Part shown: positions 34,246 to 45,036 of the stretch, in pieces
Layout of the letters: each line of letters begins with the position of its first letter
Position numbering within the stretch: position 1 is the stretch's first letter
Assembly: GCA_003049485.1 (NCBI GenBank)
Contig: PYST01000126.1
Span: forward strand, 36,708-100,707
Length of the DNA stretch: 64,000 nucleotides
Reading direction: 5' to 3'
Source: Ophioceras dolichostomum
Lineage: Eukaryota; Ascomycota; Sordariomycetes; Magnaporthales; Ophioceraceae
Position numbers and translations under genes: made by a program
Notes under the pieces: generated by a model
Databases searched by the model: none
The model's input: only the letters and a program-made list of their open reading frames with translations
What the model was told of the DNA's origin: nothing

Positions 34246-37200
34246 TTTTGTTTGCCTTTCTTCCCTGCTTCGGCTAGGCCAGCAAGTTTTCGATTTTTTT
34301 TGTCTTCTCGTTCCTTCTCGGCGTGGATATGATTCTGCTCTAACGCTTTCCTCCTCTTCCTTTCCCTACGAATGTAGGTACGTGTGTATTATAATAGCCT
34401 TGGCTGCAAGTGCGGGCGAGGGAGCTTGAAGTTTGACGTTGCTCTCTGCGACTGGCGAGGGTCAACAGGCGGAGGTAGTAGGGAAATGAATAATAAGTGC
34501 GGGTGTGTAGCATGTACTGCTAGTAGCTGTCCAGGTGGGTGCAGAGTAAAAGGTTTGGACGGTTTTGTCCCCAAACAGGCCGAGAGGCGAAACCAAGTGC
34601 TCTGGTAATGGCTCGCCCTGGGCGGCTGGACGTCGAAGATACGGAGAAGTTATAAGGCAAGTCCAGGGCAGTCCAAACCCCTCCTTCAAGCGAGGCGAGG
34701 ACCGAGGCTTCTCCTGGGCTGGACCTCAGACGCTAAGCCAATATTGGGATTCGGGACGGCTGTCCCCAAGGATGCGGAATGAGGGGAAGAGAAGGCTTTG
34801 CGGCTGGGGAAACGTGTGTAGGGAATGATCTGTCTTCCAAGCTACTAGTACGGGGACGCGTGCGGTCGTCTGTATGGTGACTTTTTTTGTTTGGTGTTAT
34901 GTGAGCTGTGACGAAGTGTGATAGAGCAAGGAAATACGATGCACCCAACTCGCTCGCAAAAGAGGCACAGAACTGCAACAGTGTCCCGGATTGGAAAAGA
35001 AGAGGACACAAAAATGAATAACTGGTAGTGATTGTACAATGAATAAGGTGTTGTCACTCTAGAAAGAGTGAAGAGGGGAAAATGATGGGACGAGTCTGTA
35101 CTTCGTTGGATGGTGGATGGCTTACTCCTCTGGGCATGTCTCGCCTTGATGCATTCCCCAATTCTGGGCAGCTTAGCTACCTAGGAGGTATAGGTGTCAA
35201 CCATGCAGGGGTGGATCCCCCAAGCGCAAGCAAATATCCCCAAGTCACTCGCAGTCACTGCCGAGCTGGCTGGGAGGACTTGGAAGCCGGGGGAAGGAAA
35301 GTGCCCAGCCAGCCAGTATCGCTTGCTTCTCCATACGTGTGTGTGTGATGGAACTGAAGGGGGAGGGCGGGGGGGACTGGCGGGAAGTGAGCATGCAAGA
35401 TAGTTGGTAGGTACCTCTAACCAACCTACCTACCTTTTGTACCTAAGCTAACAAGGCAGCTATTGGAGCTACCAACAATCCCAACCGGCTAGCCAAGCAG
35501 CCGCCTGGGGTGCCATTGATGCAGATCAGTCGAAAGCGGACATCTTTGGCGAGAGCAGGGCCACGCGAAAGACCGTTCGCGCAGGGAAGTTGCAATCGAT
35601 AAAGGACCAACGGCGTCCGGCATGTGTGACGGACCCGTGGACAGTTGAGAAATGGCGCTAGAACCACTCTGGGTCTGGAGAGGTACTTACTTGGTATCTC
35701 CTGATATTCGTCCCCTTCGCGAGGAAGGCACGAGGCACTAATATCAACAAGAGGCGTGAGTGGTGGTTCTGTAGCTCTGTGCATCATCCAGTGGCTCCTG
35801 GCCAGTGATGATGTAAAATGACAAAGCTATTGTGGATATTCCTGGGCGAGTGACGAAGCGTGAGGGGAAAGAGAATGCGGAGGGGAGGGGGGGACAGCGG
35901 GAAGATGCCGAGGCTCCTGTTCTGCCCCCTCTTTGCTGTGTCTCTGAGAGATCCTTCCGATCGAATTCGGGTTGAATAGGCTTGTTTTTTTTGGGGTTGT
36001 TTCATCCCAGTTGAGGAAAAGTTCAAGATTGAGAGCAAGAAGCACAGAGGGCCGAATCAGAGACGGACTTATTCACGTTGCGAGCCTCGCGAGCCTCTCC
36101 AGCCTCGCGAGTCATCAAATGTGGGCGCTGCAAATTGTGGTATATCTGTACACTGCACTGCCAGCTAAACGCTTTGACGATGTGTTGGTATGTTGACCAT
36201 AATTGCGCTCAAAAAGATGAACTTGCTGCTCTGGGCAAATATCTTGTCTTAGATCGAGCCTTCGGAACAGCTCTCCGTCCCATCTAGGTCTCGGACCGCC
36301 TATCTCATCCCCTGAGCCTAATCTGGGCCTTCGTCGCCATCGGGTTAGGAGTTGTAGAGAGAATGGTAACGACGAGTAAAAAATGGCTGAGGCACTGATA
36401 ACAAAAGAAGGGGAGGCAAAAGAAGGCAAAAACGACTAAATTTGGACCAGGTGCTTGCGCTATGTGGCCGTCCTCCCCGAAGTTGTGAGACAACAAACAA
36501 CACAGCACCGACGCTGAGTTGCAGGCTAAAGGTTACGTCTCAGAAGATCAATGCCAGTTGTAGAATATGCGCTTAACTTTTGCGAATACCATATAATAGG
36601 CCATTGAAAATCTGCCTTTTCTTTCTTTTTATTCTTCAGTCCCAGATGTTTGCAAAAAGCAGAAACCTCGTGGCATTCTCTCCTTTCATCCTCTTATGAG
36701 GAGGGACGTGTAATCAACGTCAAGTGCTGACTACAGTGGGGTTGAGGCCTGCAGCGGGGAGTCCCAGCGCTGATTTGTGGCGCTCGGCTCCAGTCGCCTC
36801 CAATCTTCCAGCGGGGCATCGAATCCGCAGCCGGTGCTCGCCCAAGCCTCACCGTCAACAACCTCCCTCACCTTCCTGCAAGCTGCCTCGCGACTCGCCA
36901 AATGCGTGTAGCCTTGCACAACGATGACATCTCATTGACCAAGCTCGGTGAGACCGGATCGGCTGGCTGCGTTTAGGCCTCGTCCGCAAGCTTCACAGCA
37001 CGCGCTCTGAGTGTAGGTGGCCTTTTGCTGCTGCAACTCGCCTCAGCGTTGAGGTATGGTAGTGCTTGCTATCCACATTCCACACCGTGATCGATCCCGC
37101 CCCAACTGACACAACCCATCCTATCAGAGTTTTCAGTACTCCGTAACTACCTAGATCGAGACATTTGAGGAAGGGAACGGGGAACCGGGCGCTGACCGAG

Positions 37201-39795
37201 CCAGAAGGACGTCCCAGACAAGTGATCCCTGAGAAGCGCGGCGATATTGAAGTCGGGCCTCTCTACCCTGGATCCAGATGATTTCGGTCGATCATCTAGG
37301 CCGTCGCGAGATATCTTTCCTAATCCTTCTTTTCCTCTTGATATTTTCCTTTACCCTAGCCTCTGTTTTTCCATTGGACGGTAGAGGCTCTCATCTTAAC
37401 TCGAAAGAAACCAACTCACGACGCAAGTGCCGGACAACTGCCAAATCACCATCACCACACACGCACCAGAAAGAATCCAGCGATCCTCGTCTCTGTTGAT
37501 GAGGATATCAAATCTCAAATTCTCAAAATGTCGTCATCATTCTACCTTTATAACCGGCCCGTTCTGCAACCTCAAGGCTTCTGCATCTGGCGTCCTGTAT
37601 TCCTTTCAGTGGTGGTGGTGGTGGTGGTTGCGCCAGGATTTTGTGAAGAACACAGAAGATGCAGTGATGCCATGTCTCCTTGTTGACTTTGACTTGAGAC
37701 GCAATGGATGTCCTTGTCAAGTAACATAGGATGTCTCAACTCTCAATCATGGTCGTCTCCTCACTCGTCTCGCCCGACGTTACGACGTCCCTGTTGGCTC
37801 CATATCCTCCACTGGCTTCTCCGGACCAGGGTTGCCTGCTTTCTTGAAGATCAGTCTGAGCGAGGGGGCAGCCAGCCCTTCTCTGTATACGGACTATACG
37901 CCCGGCCTCTTCTATGGCTTCGCAGATCTTCCAAGATTTTCCGTTGATCGGTCGATCAGGGAGCGGTGCGAGGCTGGCGCGCAACGGAAGAGCCCGTCGA
38001 GTCGCTGGAATCCAGATCTTTGCAAAACCAAGACTGGGAGGCCGGCGACCTGACTCCGTCCACTCCGAGACTTGGGAAAGCTTCCCGCCAAACGACCCGG
38101 CCCTCGGGGTTATTTGCCATTCAGGAGCTGTGTTTTGCCACTTCCCGGTCTCATATCAGGATCTCTCCGCGATGTTTTTGCGGGTCGCTTCTTTACGGGG
38201 AGTTGGTGGACATCTTGGAACGACAGCCTCTCGTCTCATTTCCCGTGTACGTGCCTTCTCCCGTCTGCTAGCCAACTAACAGCTGCAGGTTGACAAATTC
38301 CATTCATTTCTAAGGACGAATCTCGGAAGAGCGAAAGAAATTTCAATTCTCCTAGCATATCCGTGTTTGATGTCGACCAGACGCAACTGGTCTTATCGAA
38401 GAGTCTGGCAGTCTTCTGAACAGGCCGAGAACTCTTTAGGAAATTTTGTACGTTTAGTGATATCATCTCTTCGCTCCCGAACAAAAAGTTTAGAGAAGTT
38501 TATCCCCCGGAGTTTCCCACTAATCATCTCAGACCCGTACTCGCAAGCTAACCCCGAAGAGGTTGCGATCCGGAACGCCTCACGTTTGAGAATCTGGGGG
38601 AGTCACATCGGAGCAAACGCGGTCAAGTCGTGGATCCATTGAGTCGGTGGGCTTTCTCATGGGCCATGACCTCCGGAAAAACAAGCTTCGACAAGCTTCT
38701 TTCTTCAGAACTTGGGGCTTGGGCGGACGGAATCTGGCATGGACAGCCAGGGACACAAGGTCCCTCGAGGCTCAAGGACCACGATCCGCGCTAGCGCGCT
38801 GCAGAGAACAAAGCTTGTTTCGGCCGTTCCAGGTAATTGGCGCGGCGCCCTGCCCCTCGAGAGGTGATTCGTCCCTCGTCGTCGGGAATGGATGGGTCGA
38901 GCTGAGGGATGGAGCCTGCACGGGGCGAAGATGTTCGCCAACCTTGCCCCCCTCGGATCAACCACCGTGTGGGGCGGGCCAAACCCGCAGCCGCTCGACC
39001 CCTTCTTCAGTGTTTATTCAACCGGGATTTGCATCTCCCCGTCGCCCCCTTCATGCACTTCCCCACGCCGGAGGAGCAAACACCAGCGGGAGATCGCCCT
39101 TGGCTGCCCTGGGCTCGATGATTCTTGCGGCTCCCCGGCTTCCATAAGGACCAGCGAGATATGAGCGACCAATCGCATTTGCATCTTCCACCACAATGGG
39201 GCAGGCTCTGCGCCACAGCCGACTCAGGCTGGCGTCACAGCCTGGTGACAGGAGTCGCCTCGTCTTGCTTTCCTCGTATTCGTTCGAATTTTCCCTCACC
39301 TTTCGGCGGAGACGGAGCAACTCATGGGCAGGCTTCTGTGTCTCGGGCCAACACCGGCCATCTTTATCCCTTCACACGGTCCGGGAAGTGCCCTCTCCTC
39401 TGTACATTCCTGTCCCTCCCCCTCCCTCCTCCTGCATCTCCCTACCTTCTCTTCCCTGGTGACACGCTGAGGAACAACGAGACCATCAGGGTATCGGAAG
39501 TATGCATTGGCCGCCGACCAGAAAGAGAGAGACGCCCCACCATGCAAGATCCTTGCCCTCGCCTTCATTCGCCTGATGTTTGGCCCCATGCTTGGTACAG
39601 TCGAGCGGCTTCTCAAACGATCTTCCGGTTCCCAAGCCGTGGAGCCAGCATTGTCAGATCAGGTCAAGCTTTCCTGGCATCTCCATGCCAAGCAGGTCAA
39701 GCAGGTACCAAGACGGCAAGGTCCCATACCAAGACACGTCACATCTGTCTATCGCTGGTGCCCAGAAGGAGATCTCCTTGCCAAGGCCAAAAGTC
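34246..39795. other. 5.5 kb intergenic region, no credible gene
   Basis: Upstream of both the ligase (-) and the Egh16-like gene (+). Frames are short and overlapping with no family motifs. One 73-residue frame at 37278-37499 begins with a hydrophobic leader (SFLILLFLLIFSFTLAS) and could encode a small secreted peptide, but the start context and the low-complexity remainder make it weak. TACCTAGGTA-type motifs occur near 35175-35195 and 35403-35450. Confidence 0.5.
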
Positions 39796-39800
39796 TATAA
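39796..39800 (+). promoter_or_regulatory. possible TATA box of the Egh16-like gene
   Basis: TCTATAAAG lies about 240 bp before the ATG at 40037 on the same strand, and CT-rich DNA follows, as is common around fungal transcription starts. Confidence 0.45.
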
Positions 39801-40036
39801 AGGCGATGGCATCGTCCCTCGACATATCGTGTCTTTTCCCTTTCTTTCACTCCTCACCCTCACCAGCATCATCAACAAGCCTGGCTTTCCCTCCTCCACC
39901 ACCACCACACACATATACTTTCACTTCGTCAAGAGCCCGGAGCTCCCTTCTGTTTTCCGTGCAAGTATTTTAGTAGCAGTCATCTCATCTTGCCCCAGCT
40001 CTCCCAGGCACCACCACCACCACCATCACAGTCAAA

Positions 40037-40921
40037 ATGAAGTACTCCAGCGCCGTCCTCATCGCCGCCTTCGCGGCCACCAACGTCTTCTCCCACGGCG
40101 TCATCACCGAGGTGCAGGGCGCCAACGGCGTCAACCTGCCCGGTCTGTCCCTGATCGACGACACCCCCCGCGACTGCGCCTCGCCCCGCTGCGGCTCCGA
40201 GGCCGACACTTCCATCATCCGCGAGCGCGAGCTGGGCACCGCCAAGGCCTCCGCTCTGGGCCGCACCCAGGGCGGCGGCCCCGTCGACGCCGCCGCCATG
40301 ATGGCCATCTTCATGGACGGCGCGGGCGCCAACTCGACGGCCGCCAAGGCCGCGCGGGCCGCCCACGAGGAGAACATGGCCCGCCGCGCCCTGGTGCCCC
40401 GCGCCGCCAACGCAGGGCAGAAGACCGCCAAGGGCACGGTCGAGAAGTCCGTCAAGGCCGCCACCGGCGCCGCGGCGGGCGGCCTCCCCACCACGGGCGA
40501 CGACGGCTCCGTCAAGATGACCTTCCACCAGGTCAACCAGGACGGCGCGGGCCCCCTAACGGCCGCCGTCGACGCCACCTCGGGCGGCACCGACCCTGCC
40601 GCGTTCAAGACGGCCGAGGTCACCACGGACGTGCCCGGCATCGGCATCGGCGGCCTCTCGGGGGCCCAGACCATGGACTTCCCCGTCGTCATGAAGATGC
40701 CGGCGGGCATGACCTGCCAGGGCACCGTCGGCGGCGTCAGCAACGTCTGCGTCGCCCGCCTGGCCAACAGCGCCATCGCCGGGCCCTTCGGCGGCTCCGT
40801 GCTGTTCACCCAGTCCACCGCCGCCAAGAAGCGCGCCATCGAGTACAACCTCGCCAAGCGCCGCTTCGCCCGCGCCCTGGCCGCCGCCGCCGATGCTGAT
40901 GATGAGGATGAGGAGTATTAA
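40037..40921 (+). CDS. Egh16-like secreted protein (DUF3129, MAS/GAS family)
   Basis: One exon, 294 residues. It has a signal peptide (MKYSSAVLIAAFAATNVFS) and the features of the Egh16-like virulence factor family (PF11327), which includes powdery mildew Egh16 and the Magnaporthe appressorium proteins Gas1/Gas2: HGVITEVQGANGVNLPG, the Cys47/Cys52 pair, GGGPVDAA, MTFHQVNQDGAGPL, and MTCQGTVGGVSNVCVARL. The biochemical role is not established in the family. Cleavage after Ser19 would leave His20 as the first mature residue; a second conserved-looking His is His164. The region at about 100-150 is an Ala/Lys/Arg-rich, probably flexible insert, and the C-terminus is basic, then acidic (DADDEDEEY). 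Codon use is extremely GC-rich at third positions, suggesting high expression (inference). The start is followed by a good signal peptide, and the CACC repeats just upstream are leader sequence. Confidence 0.9.
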   Translation: MKYSSAVLIAAFAATNVFSHGVITEVQGANGVNLPGLSLIDDTPRDCASPRCGSEADTSIIRERELGTAKASALGRTQGGGPVDAAAMMAIFMDGAGANSTAAKAARAAHEENMARRALVPRAANAGQKTAKGTVEKSVKAATGAAAGGLPTTGDDGSVKMTFHQVNQDGAGPLTAAVDATSGGTDPAAFKTAEVTTDVPGIGIGGLSGAQTMDFPVVMKMPAGMTCQGTVGGVSNVCVARLANSAIAGPFGGSVLFTQSTAAKKRAIEYNLAKRRFARALAAAADADDEDEEY

Positions 40922-42302
40922 ACAACAAAAACACTACTTCCTTCTCTCGTGCTTCTTCCTTATACCCGCTTTCTACACTACTTTTCCTCTCTGGTCTCTC
41001 TTCTTCTCTTCTTTCTGTTGTTCAAACACACAGAGTGGTCATTTGTATATAGTGGGGGAAATCATGGCGCGCTAGTCGGCCGGGTTTTCCCTAGCAGTCT
41101 CACCTTATCAGGGGCAGACTTGTTTTTGTTTTTTGTTGAGCGAGGAGCGGAGAGTGTGTTGGTGGCCTCCGGACAACCGCGGCCGTTGTTGGATTGGTCT
41201 TGCAGTGCAGGCCCGATTCAACAGTCCATCCACTAGTTTTTCTGCGCCGGGTTTCGGGGTAAGAAACCACTGTATATAGAGCAGGGGATGAAGAAAAGGT
41301 GGTATGGAGGGATGAATCGATGATGCTCACGTTCATTACTATGGGCTACGCCCTTTTCCATTGTGAAATGCCTGCCGAGATAATGTGGCTACGATACGGC
41401 GGCCAGAGACAGACTGTTGTTGATGCATGATCACCACCTATCAATCCACAGAGATGACAATCTGGCCATACTCACTAGTTAATGTCTGGATATCAAATCC
41501 AGTGCAGAGATCACTAAACTTGACCAGCATCGTGCGAGACAATCTCCCACCGGCTTTGGTGGGTTGCTTCCCCCAACCAACGGCCGGAGACAAGGGAGGA
41601 GCATTGCCGGAGAATATCGCCAGCCACAAACGTCACAACGAAACATCGATGACGGAAGTCCAGCATTCCACCTCCCTCCCTGCCCACCAGCTCCATCCAC
41701 CTGGGCATGGCCTGCCTGTCTGCTTGCAACTTGTCGTCCGTGCGAACACGCAACCAGAAGAATAACTAGTCTGAACTGTTCAATTTGGTTGGTCCTTAGC
41801 CGCCAACGTTCCGGTCTTTTCGAAACGTGCTTGTCTCAGGGGTGATCCCCCCAGAAAAAAAAAAAAAAACTGTCGCGTTAGTCCGTCCTTATTCGTCGCC
41901 AATGTTTCCTCAGCAGACTTGCGGCGAGCCGGGTAGACTGTAGAGCGGTAACAAAGCGGTTCACCGTAGGCGCCGCCGCTTCGACCCGCTCCATGCCTCT
42001 CTATTCCTCTCCCTTTCTCGCTCATGCGTGAGCCTCCCTCGCATCTTTGCTCCCTTAAGAGCCCTCAGCTCGCGCCGTCGCGCCTTTTGAAGGATAAATG
42101 CGAGGGGCGCCTCGCTTCAGCCGTGTGGTGGGTGGTGAGCGGTGGGTTTCCGTCGAAAATCAATTAGGGTCTCGACCCCCACTTCCCGGCGTATGTTCAA
42201 CCAGAATATCCCCTCTCGGATCCGGCTGTTGGCCTTCTTAGTGCCATCAGGCGCGCACTCGCCTTTTTTCGCTGTAGTCGTCTCTGTCGCTCTCTCGCTC
42301 CC
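40922..42302. other. intergenic between convergent genes, no gene recognised
   Basis: 3' flanks of the Egh16-like gene (T-rich to about 41050) and of IMP3. A poly-A run of about 16 bases lies near 41854-41869. No frame is credible. Confidence 0.6.
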
Positions 42303-43105
42303 TCACAGCAGTTCGAAATCATCCAGCCTGTCCCTATACTGCATGATATTCCTCTTGATCTTGCTGCCCACGGCCCAGGTAACGAAGTCCTCCATCGAGC
42401 GCGTGATGAGCATGGCCGGGTCGGTAACGACGTCCACGCCGACGCGAACGTGGCCCTGCTCGATGAATTTCGTCGCGGCCTGCACCGTCTCGGCCATGCG
42501 CAGCCTCGTCATGACTACCGGCAGCCTGCGCCGCGCGAAGGCGCTCACGGTCGCGCCGTGCTCGACGGCCGACAGCTTGGACTGCGTCGAGAGGATGCCG
42601 ACGTCGTAGAGCTTCTCGAGGAGGAGCGCCTCGTGCTTGCGCCGCACGGCGTTGTCGGGCGGGAGGAGACTAAGGCGGTGGGCGAGCTTTCGGAGGGACT
42701 ATTGGTCCGCCGCGTGGACAGATACCCGGCGATTAGTTGGTGAAACGAATATTGAGATTCCTGAGCCCTGGCAAATCCCCGCCCGCTACCGTGACAACCA
42801 GGTCGAGCAGGAAGGAGGAGGTGGTGACCATAAGGCACTTACCCCGCACATGGCATTGTAGGTGTGATAGTCCGAAGGCTTCTGGATCATATACCTCCTG
42901 CACACCGACGCGGCTCTGTGGTCCTGGTCTCCCTTGTAGGTGATGAAGTCTACCTTCTTGAGCAGCCTGTATCCGGGGAGAAGAAGCTTGCATGTTAGTT
43001 CGAGAACGTTCTTGCTAGAGGGAGAGAGACTGGACGTGTTTCTCTTTTGGAAGAGGACAGCGGGGAAACGTACTTCTGCTCATGATGCTTGAGTTTCCTA
43101 ACCAT
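42303..43105 (-). CDS. IMP3: U3 snoRNP protein IMP3 (three exons)
   Basis: IMP3 is an S4-domain protein of the U3 snoRNP in the small-subunit processome. It helps U3 snoRNA pair with the pre-18S rRNA in the nucleolus. The model joins 43074-43105, 42843-42966 and 42303-42698 on the minus strand and gives 183 residues, the same length as the yeast protein. Introns: 42967-43073 (GTACGT..CAG) and 42699-42842 (GTAAGT..TAG). The start MVRKLKHHEQKLLKKVDF, the middle ITYKGDQDHRAA and YHTYNAMCGSLRKLAHRLS, and the S4 RNA-binding end (SAFARRRLPVVMTRLRMAE, FIEQGHVRVG, WAVGSKIKRNI and YRDRLDDFELL) all match the family. It diverges from the mitoribosomal bS18m gene with 296 bp between start codons, so the promoters probably overlap. 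Confidence 0.96.
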
Positions 43106-43401
43106 CTTCAACAAGTTTCGCTACAAGCAAGAGACCGTGAGCAAAAGACGTCGTGAAAAAGGAGATGCGCGATGCTGCCGAAGAAAATGTCCCACCCCGC
43201 TTCAAAAAAGTATAATCTTGGCGCGCGGTATTCGGTATTACCTAATGCCGACAAAAAAGTTCTAGTGGGGCCGTACAACGCCGACAAAATAGGTACCACC
43301 ACACGATCATATCTCGGAAGTTAGGGTCAGGGCAGCAGGGAGAGTTAACAGGAGGGAGTTCCGACACATGTTGTTCTTGTAGCCGAACCCACGACTTCAC
43401 A
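43106..43401. promoter_or_regulatory. shared divergent promoter of IMP3 and bS18m
   Basis: Only 296 bp separate the two start codons, which face away from each other. The interval must hold both 5' UTRs and both core promoters. No clear TATA box was seen, as is usual for housekeeping ribosome genes. Two short related motifs, GCCGACAAAAAAGT (43247) and GCCGACAAAATAGG (43281), lie in it. Confidence 0.6.
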
Positions 43402-44442
43402 ATGCCTCCAAGGCTATCATCTCTCCAGCCGATCGTGCGGCATTGCCGCCTAGCATCCGTCGCGCCACAGCAAACCGCCCAATTTTCAGGACGGTCAGAT
43501 GGAGGAGGTAGTTCAGGGAGGAGTAGTGCCTGTAAGTGCCGCCGCTTTCCCTCTCAGAGAAGAAATAGGATTTCTGCAGATGTAAAGGACGAGAGAGAGA
43601 CACACAAGAAGATGAATAGGCGGTGGGTGGCCAATTCTTCTGAGGGAGGGCCACACTCACCACTGATCACTGATCACTGAGACTGACTTGTCATTTCTAG
43701 TGCGCGACCTCCCCGCCTTCTCCCTCCTCGACAACGACCAGCCCAGCAACAGCGGCGGCGGCGGCTTCGGCAGCGGCGGGCGCAGCTCCGTGCTGAACGC
43801 GCTGTACTCGGCCGAGGTCAGGGAGTCTCGGGTCCAGCAGAAGACGCAGGCGATGCTCAAGCGCAAGATGGACCAGGAGCAGATGGCGACCAGCGCCAAC
43901 TACACGGCCCACCAGCCGCGCGAGTTCGGCCAGGGCGAGGTGTACGCGCCCCGGGACCTGAAGCCCGGCGAGATCAGGAAGTACAAGTACTCGCCCGCGT
44001 ACGGGTTCGACGCGCTGGAGATGCTGGGGATCAACCCGCTTGATGAATACCAGGTTCGTTTCGTTTTTCTTGTCTCCTCCCACTGCTGCTCTCTTAGCTA
44101 TTATTATTATATTCTCTTCTTGCCTGTTTCTGTCTGTGTGTGCGCGTCGTGTATGCATGCCTGAGGAGGTAGGCGGCTTTGCTAATGCATTAAGGGAGGG
44201 GGCTTGAGTTAACTGACCGTGACCGACCTACGCAGAACTTCACAATGATTTCCGAATTCATGAGCCCGATGGGCCGCATCCTGCACTCGAGGTTTACGAA
44301 CCTGCGGCCGGTCAACCAGCGGAGGATGGCCAAGGCCATCCGACGGGCCATCGGCCAGGGCATCCACCCCAGCGTGCATCGGCACCCTCACATCCTCGAG
44401 GTCCCAAGGACCAGACATGCCAGGTTCGCCAATGAAATCTAG
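43402..44442 (+). CDS. RSM18: mitochondrial small ribosomal subunit protein bS18m
   Basis: Exons 43402-43531, 43701-44053 and 44236-44442 give 229 residues. Introns are GTAAGT..TAG and GTTCGT..CAG. The C-terminal exon (residues 162-229) carries the S18 core: FMSPMGRILHSRFTNL, then VNQRRMAKAIRRAIGQGIHP and SVHRHPH, which match fungal mitochondrial S18. The N-terminus is basic, Ser-rich and free of acidic residues for over 30 positions, as in a mitochondrial presequence; the middle is a fungal extension with a Gly-rich stretch. The protein binds the platform of the mitochondrial small subunit and partners bS6m. The gene diverges from IMP3 and converges on the CIA84-like gene. The second donor (GTTCGT) is not ideal, but frame and conservation require it. 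Confidence 0.92.
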
Positions 44443-45036
44443 GTAGTCTAGTCGGTTGTTTCTCCTCCCGGTTTACGCATGCGTACGGAGGCGGTGTTGC
44501 GGGAGAGGCCCCGTCAGTGTTCACATACAACAGGACACAGACGGAAATGGATAGGCTCTAGAAAACGCGAAGAAAAGTCTGGGAGAAAAAAAAGAGGAGG
44601 AAATGGCGCAGTAGTAACCGCGTGTACTACATTTGTACAATCTACCGCCCAGTTCGGGCTTTGTTTATATCAATCAATCAATCACCTTAGTTGAACTTGA
44701 TGGACTTCACATGCAAAAGGCTGTCGTAATGTATGTTCGGGATCTGCTCTCCGTCGCTGGTCCTGTAGCTCTGCTCTACAGAGGGATAGAGATAAAGATT
44801 ATCTAGAGGCACAGGAGACGGAGGACGGGAAGCCGTCCACGGAACATCGTAGATCCCATATATAACTCGGCTCGATTCTTGTTTTATCTTCTCCAACAAG
44901 TCTTCCGGTTTGTATGTTCCAAGAACATTTGTACAATATCTACATATAACTACAACAACAGCAAGCCTCGAACGTGAAAGCCTGGCGCGGTTCGACCTCA
45001 ACATGCCCGCCATCATCTGACACACCGCCTTGCGTC
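44443..45036. other. short intergenic region between convergent genes
   Basis: 3' UTRs of bS18m (+) and the CIA84-like gene (-). A small frame on the minus strand at 44687-45040 does not resemble a known protein and partly overlaps the likely 3' UTR, so it was not called. Confidence 0.6.

Noticed and set aside
37278..37499. Possible small secreted protein (hydrophobic leader, 73 codons)
   Set aside because: Only the leader is suggestive; the rest is low complexity, the start context is weak, and no cysteine pattern is present.
39125..39973. Plus-strand frame of 282 codons before the Egh16-like gene
   Set aside because: It overlaps the probable TATA box and leader of that gene and has no motif.
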